Below, piece after piece: positions 1-7,618 of a DNA stretch of 21,773 nt. This stretch comes from Candidatus Rokuibacteriota bacterium (GTDB lineage Bacteria > Methylomirabilota > Methylomirabilia > Rokubacteriales > CSP1-6), in the NCBI GenBank assembly GCA_003221435.1, contig QHRS01000093.1:1-21773 (forward strand), written 5' to 3'. Positions within the stretch are counted from its first letter, which is position 1. Each line of letters begins with the position of its first letter. The notes beneath the pieces are model-generated. The model worked only from the letters and a program-made list of their open reading frames with translations, ran no database searches and was not told where the DNA came from. Both the position numbers and the translations under genes were made by a program.

Positions 1-305
1 CGCCCGTTGGAGATCACGTCGAGCGTGCCGAGCGTCTTCGCCGCGAGCGTCGGGTTGCGCAGCGGGAGCACCAGCACGCCTGTCCCCAGCCGGATCCGCG
101 TCGTGCGCGCGGCGATCGCCGTGAGCGTCCCCACGGCATCGAGGATCGGGAACGACGGGTCCACGCCCAGGATCACGTGGTCCCACGCCCAGAGCGACTC
201 GAAGCCCAGCTCCTCGGCGCGCACCGAGTAGCGGATCAGCTCGTCGATGTCCGGCCGCTCGGCGGGCCCGACGAAGTTCTTGAGGGCGAGGCCCCACTGG
301 ATCAT
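1..305 (-). CDS. LLM-class (luciferase-like, probably F420-dependent) oxidoreductase, 3' end cut by window edge
   Basis: About 101 N-terminal residues are visible; the rest lies left of position 1. The protein begins MIQWGLALKNFVGP and continues with ELGFESLWAWDHVI, a block ending in DAVGTLTAIAARTTRIRLGT, and LRNPTLAAKTLGTLDVIS. These are the first strand, the DHV motif and the RNPxxxAK motif of bacterial luciferase-like TIM barrels, a family that uses F420 or FMN to oxidise or reduce varied substrates. The ATG at 305 overlaps the stop of the upstream CoA-transferase subunit B (ATGA, 302-305), so the two are probably translationally coupled and may act in one catabolic pathway. The substrate cannot be told. 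Whether the cofactor is F420 or FMN is inferred from overall resemblance only. Confidence 0.88.
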   Translation of the reverse strand, partial: MIQWGLALKNFVGPAERPDIDELIRYSVRAEELGFESLWAWDHVILGVDPSFPILDAVGTLTAIAARTTRIRLGTGVLVLPLRNPTLAAKTLGTLDVISNG

Positions 306-1084
306 GCGAGCGGCCCGAGGAATCTCCGTTCCGGATCGATCGCGCGCAGGCACCTGAGTTCCTCCGCGGTGGGAGGCTCCGTCGTCTCGATGCGCTCGGG
401 CATCAAGATCTCGAAACCGGTCTCCGCGACGACAGCGTCCTTCGTGACCTCCGGATGCAGGGCCTCGAGGCGCATCCGCTTGCCGTCGGGATCGAAGCCG
501 AAAATCCCGAGCGTCGTGACGACCCGCGTCAGGCGGCCGAAGAGCAGGCCGGATTTCCGCCGACTCTCTCCGCCTTCGAGGTAGCCCGGGCTGGTGACGA
601 AGTCGACCCGCTCGACGAAGCGGCGCTTCTCGTGGACGGTGAGCACGACGACTTCCTTGCAGAGCGAGATGATGTCGTTGGCGCCGCCGGAGCCGGGCAG
701 CCGGACCTTCGGCCGGCGGTACTCGCCGCCGATCACGCTCGTGTTGAGGTTCCCGTAGCGGTCGATCTGGGCGCCGCCGATGAAGCCGCAGTCCAGGAAG
801 CCGCGCTGCGCGAACAGGAAGGTGTCCGTGATGCTCGGCAGCATCGTCGCCCGATGCGCGGCGCGCATCTCGTTGGTCGAGATCGGGAGCCGCCCGGGCG
901 CGATGCGGGGGCCGATGATGCCGCCCTCGATCACCAGCGTCAGCCGCGGCGCGTGGCGCTGCTGGGCGAGCACCGCCGCGAGGAGGGGCACCCCGACGCC
1001 CGCGAAGACGGACGTGTCGTCGCCGAGCTCGCGCGAGCCCATGACGGCGAGCAGCTCGGCCGGCGTCCAGCGCGGCGCCCTCAC
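302..1084 (-). CDS. CoA-transferase subunit B (glutaconate/IpdB-like family)
   Basis: A 260-residue protein if started at the GTG at 1084, whose GTGA overlaps the stop of subunit A. An in-frame reading upstream of that point only shadows subunit A. It begins MRAPRWTPAELLAVMGSREL, followed by DDTSVFAGVGVPLLAAVLAQ, LVIEGGIIGP, QIDRYGNLNTSVIGG, LPGSGGANDI and FVTSPGYLEGG. These are typical of the beta subunit of class I CoA-transferases of the glutaconate CoA-transferase/IpdB type, where RxGNxN and GSGGAxD are recurring blocks. The partner is the adjacent subunit A. The family moves CoA between acids, or in IpdAB opens a ring in steroid breakdown. The substrate here is unknown. No truncation or frameshift is seen. 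Confidence 0.9.
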   Translation of the reverse strand: MRAPRWTPAELLAVMGSRELGDDTSVFAGVGVPLLAAVLAQQRHAPRLTLVIEGGIIGPRIAPGRLPISTNEMRAAHRATMLPSITDTFLFAQRGFLDCGFIGGAQIDRYGNLNTSVIGGEYRRPKVRLPGSGGANDIISLCKEVVVLTVHEKRRFVERVDFVTSPGYLEGGESRRKSGLLFGRLTRVVTTLGIFGFDPDGKRMRLEALHPEVTKDAVVAETGFEILMPERIETTEPPTAEELRCLRAIDPERRFLGPLA

Positions 1085-2043
1085 CGCGTCAGCTCCCTCG
1101 CGTATTTGGCCTGGCGCCTGAGGCGCTCCCGGCCGAAGCGGTCGAGATAGTCGCCGTACGTCGCGGGCCCGTAGACGTAGCGATCGAGGTACCCGGCGAC
1201 CGCCCGCGAGCCGGCGGCGTCGATCGCCGCCGCGTACTCCCCGAAGTGGTCGAAGTCGGCTTCGTAGAGCCCGTAGCATTCGTGCGGGAATGAGCCGTAG
1301 GGGACGTGGACGAGCGCGTCGACGACGAACCCGGGGATGCTCGTGCGGTCCGGCCGCCGCCGGACCTCGTCGCCCGGGATGATCTCCTCGGCGGTCACGA
1401 GCACGGTGGCGGCCGCGCGCGCGATGTCGGCGTCCATGTGCGGGTAGCCGTCGATCTGGCAATTCCCGAAGCGATCGGCGCGATGGACGTGCAGGATGGC
1501 GACGTCGGGAAAGAGCGCGGGGACGAGGGCGAGCGTCTCGCCGGTGTAGGGGCACTCGAGCGTCTTCGTCCCGCCCACCGGTATCAGATCGGAGCCGAGC
1601 ATTGTCAGCGTCGGCAAAAACGGCACGCCCATGGCCGCGGCGCGGAAGCGCAGGCCGAGCGCCAGGTGGCTCCACTCCTCGAGTGGCACCCGTCCGGACT
1701 CGACGTACTCGCGCATGATCTTCGACACGCCCCACGGCAGCCCGATCGACATCCACGCGGTGACGACCTTGTCGACGGCGCCCGCGACCATCATCAACTC
1801 GCCCTCGGTGCACATGAGGTTGCGCGCGAGCGTGAGCCGCTGCCGGCGCTGCCGGAGGATCTCGCGGACCAGGGCCATCGGCGTGCGCGAGAAGAGGCAG
1901 CCCCCGGCGGCGACGAGGTCGCCGTCCTTCACGCGCGCGACCGCGTCCTCGATGGAGGTGAGCTTCTCGCCGGACGATTTCGCTTTGGCTTCGAGCCTGC
2001 GGCGCGCTTCGCGAAAGTCGTATGGCGCGGCCGCGCCCGGCAT
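1081..2043 (-). CDS. CoA-transferase subunit A (glutaconate/IpdA-like family)
   Basis: A 320-residue protein starting at the ATG at 2043 (MPGAAAPYDFREARRRLEAK), which shares one base with the stop of the cysteine-synthase-like gene (TGATG). The chain includes SIEDAVARVKDGDLVAAGG, LTMLGSDLIPVGG, YTGETLALVPALFPDVAILH and RADRFGNCQIDGYPHMDADI. This is the PALxPDVAxxHxxRADxxGN pattern of GctA/IpdA-type alpha subunits. It should form an alpha/beta complex with the product of the next gene, whose start overlaps its stop. The very short junctions with both neighbours support one transcript. Members act on glutaconyl-, succinyl- or steroid-derived acyl-CoAs; I cannot choose among them. Confidence 0.9.
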   Translation of the reverse strand: MPGAAAPYDFREARRRLEAKAKSSGEKLTSIEDAVARVKDGDLVAAGGCLFSRTPMALVREILRQRRQRLTLARNLMCTEGELMMVAGAVDKVVTAWMSIGLPWGVSKIMREYVESGRVPLEEWSHLALGLRFRAAAMGVPFLPTLTMLGSDLIPVGGTKTLECPYTGETLALVPALFPDVAILHVHRADRFGNCQIDGYPHMDADIARAAATVLVTAEEIIPGDEVRRRPDRTSIPGFVVDALVHVPYGSFPHECYGLYEADFDHFGEYAAAIDAAGSRAVAGYLDRYVYGPATYGDYLDRFGRERLRRQAKYARELTR

Positions 2044-3089
2044 CAGGCGAGCACTTCCCAGCCGCGCTGGTAGCGGCCGAGCTGCTGGACGGTCCGCGCG
2101 TCCAGCGGGTGCTCGCGTCGTGGTACGTCGACCTTCTTGTCTTCGCCGCAGAGCGCGGTGCTGAAGTACCGCTGGCCCGTGTCGTTCGCCATCGTCACGA
2201 TGGACGACAGCTCGGGCCGCCGCCGCGCGAGCTTGATGGCGGCCGTGACGTTCGCGCCGCTCGAGATGCCGCAGAAGATCCCTTCGGCGGAGGCGAGCCG
2301 GCGCGCCATCTCCACGCTCTCCTCCGTCGTCGCGGTGATGACCCCGGACAGCAGCGCGACGTCCAGGTTTTCCGGGACGAAACCGTCGCCGATGCCCTCG
2401 ATGCCGTGCGGTCCCCACTCGCGGCGCGCCAGGAGCGCGCACTCGGCGGGCTCGACGGCGTACAGGCGCACGCGCGAGTCACGCTCACGCAGGTAACGGC
2501 CGACGCCGCTCAGGGTGCCGCCGCTCCCCTGCGCGGCGACGAAGGCGCCGACGATCCCGCCGGTCTGCTCCCACAGCTCGGGCCCCGTCGTTCGGTAGTG
2601 CGCGTCGATGTTGTCGGCGTTCGTGAACTGGCCCGGCACCCAGTAGCCGGCGGGATCGCCGGCGCGGATCTCCTCGAGCCGCTGCAGCGCCAGGTCGACG
2701 TCGCTCTCGCCGCCCGGCGTGAAGACGAGCGTCGCGCCGTAGGCGCGGATGATCTTCTTGCGCTCATCGCTCATGCCCTCCGGCATCACGATCGTGCAGG
2801 GGTAGCCCTTGACCGCGGCGACGAACGCGCAGGCGATCCCCGCGTTGCCGGTCGAGCATTCGAGCACGCGAACGCCGGGCGTGAGGTCCCCGCGCGTCTC
2901 CGCTTGCTCGAACATGTGGAGATAGATCCGATCCTTCAGGCTGCCGGTCGCGCTGTACCACTCGAGCTTGAGATAGATCGGCGGCGCGATCCCGGTGGTC
3001 ACACGGTTGAGCCGGACGAGCGGGGTCCGCCCGACGGCGAGCGCGATCGACGGGAGCGCGCTGCGGGCGCTGTCCCACAGAATCGTCAT
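2043..3089 (-). CDS. PLP-dependent cysteine synthase / cystathionine beta-synthase family protein
   Basis: A 348-residue fold-type II PLP enzyme. Near the N terminus are GRTPLVRLNRV (about 20-30) and the lysine motif ATGSLKDR, with K52 the likely Schiff-base lysine. STGNAGIA (79-86) is the substrate loop, a variant of the TSGNTGIG of CysK. GSGGTLSGVGRYL is the phosphate-binding glycine loop, and GISSGAN and DTGQRYFST are C-terminal active-site blocks. The family makes cysteine from O-acetylserine (or O-phosphoserine) and sulfide, or cystathionine; the exact substrate is unclear. The ATG at 3089 lies 13 bases after the yraN stop. Longer in-frame starts would overlap yraN. No clear Shine-Dalgarno is visible, so coupling to yraN is likely. 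There is no C-terminal CBS domain. Confidence 0.88.
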   Translation of the reverse strand: MTILWDSARSALPSIALAVGRTPLVRLNRVTTGIAPPIYLKLEWYSATGSLKDRIYLHMFEQAETRGDLTPGVRVLECSTGNAGIACAFVAAVKGYPCTIVMPEGMSDERKKIIRAYGATLVFTPGGESDVDLALQRLEEIRAGDPAGYWVPGQFTNADNIDAHYRTTGPELWEQTGGIVGAFVAAQGSGGTLSGVGRYLRERDSRVRLYAVEPAECALLARREWGPHGIEGIGDGFVPENLDVALLSGVITATTEESVEMARRLASAEGIFCGISSGANVTAAIKLARRRPELSSIVTMANDTGQRYFSTALCGEDKKVDVPRREHPLDARTVQQLGRYQRGWEVLA

Positions 3090-3102
3090 AGGGACGCGGA
3101 TG

Positions 3103-3480
3103 TTACCACGCCCCCGCGGCGAACGCATCGCGGAGGTGGCGGATTTCGCTGGCGAAGCCGTCGGGCTCGACCGTGACCGCCACCACGTCGAACCGACACG
3201 GCGCCGAGCCGAGGCGCTTGCACTTCACGTAGTGCCGGGCGAGCCGCGCGAGCCGCCGCTGCTTGTCGGCTGTTACCGCGGCCGCCGCCGAGTCGCCCCA
3301 ACCCCGCCGCCGGCTCTTGACCTCCACGAATACCCACGTCGCGCCGTCCCGGCAGACCAGATCGATCTCGCCCTCGGCGAACCTGACGTTCCGCTCGACG
3401 ATCGTGAGCCCCTGCCGCGTCAGCCACGCCGCGGCGGCGTCTTCCGAGCTGCGTCCGAGCCCCCGCCGCGGATCCGGCAT
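3103..3480 (-). CDS. yraN: YraN family (UPF0102) endonuclease-like protein
   Basis: 125 residues from the ATG at 3480 (MPDPRRGLGRSSEDAAAAWL). The middle carries VRFAEGEIDLVCRDG followed by WVFVEVKSRR, the E..IDLV...VFVEVK signature of the Holliday-junction-resolvase-like (PD-(D/E)XK) fold of UPF0102. The cellular role of YraN is not settled; a DNA-processing function is inferred from the fold. In many bacteria it sits directly after rnhB. Here it is separated from rnhB by a cupin and an SDR gene on the same strand. A 79-base gap (3481-3559) separates it from the SDR gene; I see no convincing promoter there. Upstream in-frame sequence would run into the SDR gene and is rejected. Confidence 0.9.
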   Translation of the reverse strand: MPDPRRGLGRSSEDAAAAWLTRQGLTIVERNVRFAEGEIDLVCRDGATWVFVEVKSRRRGWGDSAAAAVTADKQRRLARLARHYVKCKRLGSAPCRFDVVAVTVEPDGFASEIRHLRDAFAAGAW

Positions 3481-3559
3481 GGGTCGGGTATACGCGTGCA
3501 CGGGACAGGATGGAAGCGTCCCGGAAAGCAGACGCTCCGCCGGCGCGGACGCGACGCGG

Positions 3560-4321
3560 TCACGGCGCGGGACCGCCGCCGTTGACGTAGATGACCTGGC
3601 CCGTGACGTAGCTCGCTGCGTCGGACACGAGAAACGCCACGACCGCGGCGATCTCCTCCGGGCGGCCCGTTCGCCCGAGCGGCACCGACGTGACGAAGGC
3701 CTCGGCCTTTTCGGGCCCCATGAGCCCAAGCGAGTGCCGGAGCATGTCGGTGTCGATGGGCCCGGGAGCGATCGCGTTGACGCGGATCCCGTTCGGGCCC
3801 TCCTCCTTGGCGAGGATCCGCGTCAGCGCATCGAGGCCGCACTTGGAGACGGTGTAGGCACCGTACATCGCGGGGAAGCGCTGGGTCACGTTCGAGGAGA
3901 GATTGACGATGTGGCCGCTCTTGCGTTGCCGCATGTGAGGGAGCACTGCCTTGATCAGGTAAAATGGGCCGCTCAGGTTGACTCGAAGGACGCGCTCCCA
4001 GTCCTCGCTCGGAAGCTCGGCGACCCGGGCGGAGGTGACGGAGATCCCGGCGTTGTTGACGAGGACGTCGATCCGCCCGAACGCGGCGAGGGCGGACTCC
4101 ACGAGCCGCCGGCTCTCCTCGGGGACGCCGATGTCAGCCTTGAAGCTCTGTGCCTGACCGCCGTTGGCCGCGATCTTCTCCACCACCTCGCGGGCTTCAC
4201 GGTCGCCGGCGCGGTAGCTCACGCCCACCCGGAGGCCCGCCCCCGCGAGCGCCCCCGCGATGGCCCTCCCGATCCCCCGCGAGGCTCCGGTGACGAGCGC
4301 GACCTTGCCTGCGGCAGCCAT
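3560..4321 (-). CDS. SDR family NAD(P)-dependent oxidoreductase (FabG-like)
   Basis: 253 residues, a classical short-chain dehydrogenase. TGASRGIG (11-18) is the dinucleotide-binding glycine motif, NNAG lies at 89-92, and the catalytic tetrad is N115, S143, Y156 and K160 with the correct 13- and 4-residue spacings. PGPIDTDM and the ending VTGQVIYVNGGG are typical C-terminal blocks. It resembles 3-oxoacyl-ACP reductase but equally many catabolic alcohol or diol dehydrogenases, so no fab symbol is given. R37 after the second strand (VSYRAG) hints at NADP preference; this is inference. It follows the bicupin gene by 38 bases on the same strand and may work in the same pathway. No clear Shine-Dalgarno is seen before the ATG at 4321. 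Confidence 0.93.
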   Translation of the reverse strand: MAAAGKVALVTGASRGIGRAIAGALAGAGLRVGVSYRAGDREAREVVEKIAANGGQAQSFKADIGVPEESRRLVESALAAFGRIDVLVNNAGISVTSARVAELPSEDWERVLRVNLSGPFYLIKAVLPHMRQRKSGHIVNLSSNVTQRFPAMYGAYTVSKCGLDALTRILAKEEGPNGIRVNAIAPGPIDTDMLRHSLGLMGPEKAEAFVTSVPLGRTGRPEEIAAVVAFLVSDAASYVTGQVIYVNGGGPAP

Positions 4322-4359
4322 CTATCGACCCAACTCGCATTGCCCGGAACTCGTTCGTC

Positions 4360-5256
4360 CTACGTGTAGCTGAAGCCCATCGTGCGGCAGTGGTAGTGCA
4401 GCCCGCCGTCCTGCACGATGAGGAACAGCGCCAGGTCCGCGCCCTCGTTGTGGTGCGAGTGCAAGTCTCCGGGCGGCGTGAGCATCACGGCGTGCTCTTG
4501 CCAGTCGATCCGCGCGCCGTCGATCATCGAGTAGCATCGCGTCCCCCGGACGACCAGCGTCACTGCGACCGCGTTGTGACGATGCGCCGGTTGCGACTCT
4601 CCCGCCGGGAGGGAATTCATCGCGAGGGCTAGCGATGGCAGCGCGGTGCGCTTGGCCTCGAGTGCCTGGCTGGCGAGGTTGACCGCCTTGCCGGTCATCG
4701 TGACCGACGGCGGGAGCCCGTGAATCAGCTCGAGCTGGCGGCGAATCTCATGAGCCGGATAGTGCACCGCGTCGATCGGCGCCGCGCCCGGAGCAGGCGG
4801 CTCCGCCCGCTCGAACGCCAGCTCGGGCTCGTTCGTGACGATCCAGAGCACGCAGTCGGTCCCGCCGGCTTCGTGCACGGCGGACACCCCGCCCGGCAGG
4901 CAGAACGCGTCGCCCCGGTCCCACGCGAGTGTCTCGTCCCCCCACGAGGTCTCCCCGGCGCCTGCGACGACGTAGTAGATCTCGCCGCTCGCCTTGAACC
5001 GCGTCGCGAGGCGTTCGCCGACGCGGATCCGGGCATAGCGCGCGAGGATCAGCGGAGTGGTCGCCGGGAAGTCGGTCTCCAGCGGCTCGCTCAGGTCGAG
5101 CGCGATGAGCCCCGTCGGCGACGCTGGATCGAGCGCGCGGTCGCGCTCTGCGAGGAACACGTGGGCGGGCACCCGCGGGCGCTTGATGTTGAACGCCTGG
5201 GCGGAGGAGTAATAGCGGGCGCGGCGCGTGTAGCGAGTCTCAACCGTGGTAGCCAT
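4360..5256 (-). CDS. Bicupin protein, gentisate 1,2-dioxygenase-like
   Basis: 298 residues with two cupin barrels. The first (about 70-145: ASGEIYYVVAGAGETSWG, then GDAFCLPGG) has no HxH metal motif. The second (about 210-285) has AHRHN with H225 and H227 and DLHSHHNEG with H266 or H268, with no glutamate in motif 1. That is the three-histidine Fe(II) pattern of gentisate and 1-hydroxy-2-naphthoate ring-cleaving dioxygenases. Activity is inferred: in well-studied gentisate dioxygenases the metal is in the N-terminal barrel, and here it is in the C-terminal one. The ATG at 5256 is preceded by AGGAG at an 8-base spacing and lies 12 bases after the rnhB stop, so it is probably in the ffh operon. 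Confidence 0.82.
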   Translation of the reverse strand: MATTVETRYTRRARYYSSAQAFNIKRPRVPAHVFLAERDRALDPASPTGLIALDLSEPLETDFPATTPLILARYARIRVGERLATRFKASGEIYYVVAGAGETSWGDETLAWDRGDAFCLPGGVSAVHEAGGTDCVLWIVTNEPELAFERAEPPAPGAAPIDAVHYPAHEIRRQLELIHGLPPSVTMTGKAVNLASQALEAKRTALPSLALAMNSLPAGESQPAHRHNAVAVTLVVRGTRCYSMIDGARIDWQEHAVMLTPPGDLHSHHNEGADLALFLIVQDGGLHYHCRTMGFSYT

Positions 5257-5268
5257 GGGACAGTCTCC

Positions 5269-5913
5269 TCAGTCCTCGTCTTCGAGCACGAACAGTTCGC
5301 CCTGGCGCCAGACTCCGGCGAAGGTTCGCCGGTGGATGGGGCAGGGCCCGAGTCGGTCGAGCACCGCCAGGTGCTCTGGGGTCGCGTAGCCCTTGTGGCG
5401 CGCGAAGCCGTAGTCGGGGTGCTGCCGGTCCGCCTCGCGCATGATCCGGTCGCGGGTGACCTTGGCGACGATCGATGCCGCGGCGACGCTCGCGCAGCGT
5501 GCGTCGCCGTTCACCAGGTTCTGCTGGGGGCAGCGAAGCGTGGCGAGATGGACGAAGTCGGTGATGACCAGGTCGGGCGAGACGGCGAGGCGACCGAGGG
5601 CTTCCAGCATGGCCGTCCGGGTCGCCCGCAGGATGTTGATCCGGTCGATCGTCTCGTGGTCCACCACCCCGACTCCGATCGCCAGCGCGCGCTCTCCGAT
5701 GACCCCGAACAGCTCGTCGCGCTGCGCGGGCGTGAGCACCTTGCTGTCGTTGAGGCCCTTGATGCGGCGGCACGGATCGATGATGACCGCCGCCGCGACG
5801 ACAGGTCCGGCCAGGGGACCCCGCCCGGCCTCGTCGACGCCGGCAATGCGGCTGATACCGGCGCGCCAGGCCTGTCGTTCGTACCGGTACGACGCCGACG
5901 CGAGCGGCGTCAT
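5269..5913 (-). CDS. rnhB: Ribonuclease HII
   Basis: 214 residues. RNase HII removes ribonucleotides and RNA from RNA-DNA hybrids. AGVDEAGRGPLAGPV (24-38) carries D27 and E28. D119 (VITDF) and D137 (NGDARC) complete the metal site, with the same 18-residue spacing as E. coli D108/D126. LNDSKVLTP and AAASIVAKVTRDRIM are further family blocks. The N-terminal extension before the first strand is about 20 residues. It lies 12 bases after the rplS stop. Its 3' neighbour is the bicupin gene instead of the usual yraN. Confidence is high because all catalytic acids are present. Confidence 0.97.
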   Translation of the reverse strand: MTPLASASYRYERQAWRAGISRIAGVDEAGRGPLAGPVVAAAVIIDPCRRIKGLNDSKVLTPAQRDELFGVIGERALAIGVGVVDHETIDRINILRATRTAMLEALGRLAVSPDLVITDFVHLATLRCPQQNLVNGDARCASVAAASIVAKVTRDRIMREADRQHPDYGFARHKGYATPEHLAVLDRLGPCPIHRRTFAGVWRQGELFVLEDED

Positions 5914-5925
5914 CGATCGGGCGCG

Positions 5926-6294
5926 TTATTCGTCCGACTGGGGGACGAGCACCGCGCGCTTTTGCTTCAGGCGCGCCGCCTTGCCCGCGAGGCCGCGCAG
6001 GTAGTAGAGCTTCGAGCGCCGCACCTGCCCGCGGCGGATGACCTGCACCGCCTCGATGCGCGGCGACTGCAGCGGGAAGGTCCGCTCGACGCCCACGCCG
6101 TACGAGATCCTCCGGACGGTGAACGACGCTCGGGTGCCCTCGCCACGCTTTCGGATGACGACGCCCTCGAAGGCCTGAGTCCGCTCCTTCTCGCCCTCGA
6201 CGACCTTGACCTGTACTCGCACGGTATCACCCGGGCCGAACCCGCCCCGGTCTTTCTTGAGCTGTCCCGCCTCGACTATGCGGATCGCATCCAT
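5926..6294 (-). CDS. rplS: 50S ribosomal protein L19
   Basis: 122 residues, close to the usual 115-120. FGPGDTVRVQVKVVEGEKER, FEGVVIRKRGEG and FTVRRISYGVGVERTFPLQS are the diagnostic L19 blocks, followed by VRRSKLYYLRGLAGKAAR. L19 sits at the 30S-50S interface. Its ATG at 6294 overlaps the 3' end of trmD by 19 bases, so it is probably translationally coupled to trmD as in many rpsP-rimM-trmD-rplS operons. Confidence 0.98.
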   Translation of the reverse strand: MDAIRIVEAGQLKKDRGGFGPGDTVRVQVKVVEGEKERTQAFEGVVIRKRGEGTRASFTVRRISYGVGVERTFPLQSPRIEAVQVIRRGQVRRSKLYYLRGLAGKAARLKQKRAVLVPQSDE

Positions 6295-7031
6295 GACTCG
6301 TCTGGCCCCTTTCCCCGCCTGAACTCTTCTACCAGCTTCTGCTCGGCTGGCGTCAGCTCCGCCGTCTCGAGCAGCTCCGGCCGGCGCCGCCAGGTGCGCC
6401 AGAGCGCCTGCAGCCGCCGCCAGCAGGCGATTTTCGCATGATCGCCCGACAGCAGCACCTCGGGCGCCCGCATGCCGCGGAACTCCTCCGGACGCGTGTA
6501 CTGCGGCCCCTCGAGCAGGCCGCTCGCGAACGAGTCGTGCCGGGCCGCGCCGGCGTCGCCGAGCACGCCCGGGCAGAGCCGGGCCACCGCGTCCGTGACG
6601 ATCAGGGCCGGCAGCTCCCCACCCGTCAGCACGTAATCCCCGATCGAGAGTTCGTCGTCGACCAGTGCTGCGCTGACCCGTTCGTCGACGCCCTCGTAGC
6701 GCCCGGCGAGCAGGATGAGGTGCGTGAGCCGGCTCAGTTCACCGGCGATCGCCTGGGTGAAACGGCGCCCGCGCGGATCGAGCAGCACCACCCGCGCGCC
6801 CGGCGTCCGGAGCGCCTCCACCGCGGCGAAGAGCGGCTCGGGCTTGAGCACCATGCCGCCCCCTCCGCCGAACGGGTAATCATCGGTGACCCGGTGCTTG
6901 CCGGTCGCGTAATCGCGGAGGTTGACGACCCCGATCTCGATGAGGCCTCGCGCGCGCGCCCGGCCGAGAATCGATTCGCCGATCGGCTCCTCGACCATCC
7001 GGGGGAACAGCGTGACGATGTCGATTCTCAC
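6276..7031 (-). CDS. trmD: tRNA (guanine-N1)-methyltransferase
   Basis: 251 residues starting with the GTG at 7031 (read MRIDIVTLFPRMVEE), whose GTGA overlaps the rimM stop. TrmD methylates G37 of tRNAs using SAM and prevents frameshifting. Visible blocks are DYPFGGGGGMVLKPEP, LLAGRYEGVDERV and LSIGDYVLTGGELPALIVTD, which form the deep trefoil-knot SAM site. The aspartate after the LIVT strand is the usual general base. A longer in-frame reading upstream of 7031 lies over rimM and has no support. Gene order and the 19-base overlap with rplS are the standard arrangement. Confidence 0.97.
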   Translation of the reverse strand: MRIDIVTLFPRMVEEPIGESILGRARARGLIEIGVVNLRDYATGKHRVTDDYPFGGGGGMVLKPEPLFAAVEALRTPGARVVLLDPRGRRFTQAIAGELSRLTHLILLAGRYEGVDERVSAALVDDELSIGDYVLTGGELPALIVTDAVARLCPGVLGDAGAARHDSFASGLLEGPQYTRPEEFRGMRAPEVLLSGDHAKIACWRRLQALWRTWRRRPELLETAELTPAEQKLVEEFRRGKGPDESWMRSA

Positions 7032-7618
7032 AGATCGAGCAGTCCTTCGGGCGGGCGAATGACGACTCGCCTCGCCCGCAGATCGACGGTGATCACGATC
7101 TCCGGCACCGCCGGGATGAGCCGCTCGCGCGCCCCGTCCGACACCACCCACAGATCCTGCGCCGGTCCCTGTTCGATGCCGGTCACGTTCCCCACGGGCA
7201 CCCCCCGATCCGTCTCGACCCGGCACCCCTCGAGCTGCCACGGATAGAAGTGTCCGGGAGCCAGCGCCGCCGCCTCCGACTCGGGAACCGCGACGAGCCG
7301 CCCGACCAGCGCCCGGGCCGCGTCGACTTCGTCGATGCCGCGGAGCTTCAGGATGACGGTCCCTCCGCGCCGCTGCGCCCGCTCGATGCGCCGCTCGACA
7401 CGCCCGTCCCCGTCGGGGTCCCATACGATGCAGCCGGTCAGCGCGTCGAATCGCGCCGGCTGATCCGTCAGCGTCCTGATGCGGACCTCGCCACCCAGCC
7501 CGTGGGGTCGGACGATCTCGCCGATCGCGACGAGACGTTGAGGAGCTACTTCCCGAGCCCCGCCCGCGCCATGAGGTGCTTGACCGTGTTCGACGGCTGC
7601 GCCCCCTTCTTGAGCCAT
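7028..7618 (-). CDS. rimM: Ribosome maturation factor RimM
   Basis: RimM helps assemble the 30S head by binding S19. The core begins RLVAIGEIVRPHGLGGEVRI, the N-terminal beta-barrel signature, and continues to GHFYPWQLEGC, the start of the PRC-barrel domain, ending PEGLLDL. The start is a problem: between the rpsP stop (7546) and the conserved core there is no ATG, GTG or TTG in frame. The only conventional start is the ATG at 7618, which adds about 27 residues and overlaps rpsP by 73 bases in another frame. Either that long overlap is real, a rare start codon (such as an ATC or GTC near 7520-7535) is used, or there is a base error. The stop overlaps the trmD start. Confidence 0.9.
   Translation of the reverse strand: MAQEGGAAVEHGQAPHGAGGAREVAPQRLVAIGEIVRPHGLGGEVRIRTLTDQPARFDALTGCIVWDPDGDGRVERRIERAQRRGGTVILKLRGIDEVDAARALVGRLVAVPESEAAALAPGHFYPWQLEGCRVETDRGVPVGNVTGIEQGPAQDLWVVSDGARERLIPAVPEIVITVDLRARRVVIRPPEGLLDL

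Noticed and set aside
3481..3559. Possible small gene or promoter in the SDR-yraN gap
   Set aside because: No start with a Shine-Dalgarno and no convincing -35/-10 pair was found on either strand.
7032..7424. Longer trmD starting well upstream of 7031
   Set aside because: The upstream in-frame stretch is an Arg/Gly/Ala-rich shadow of rimM. The GTG at 7031 gives the canonical MRIDIVTLFP start and a GTGA coupling junction.
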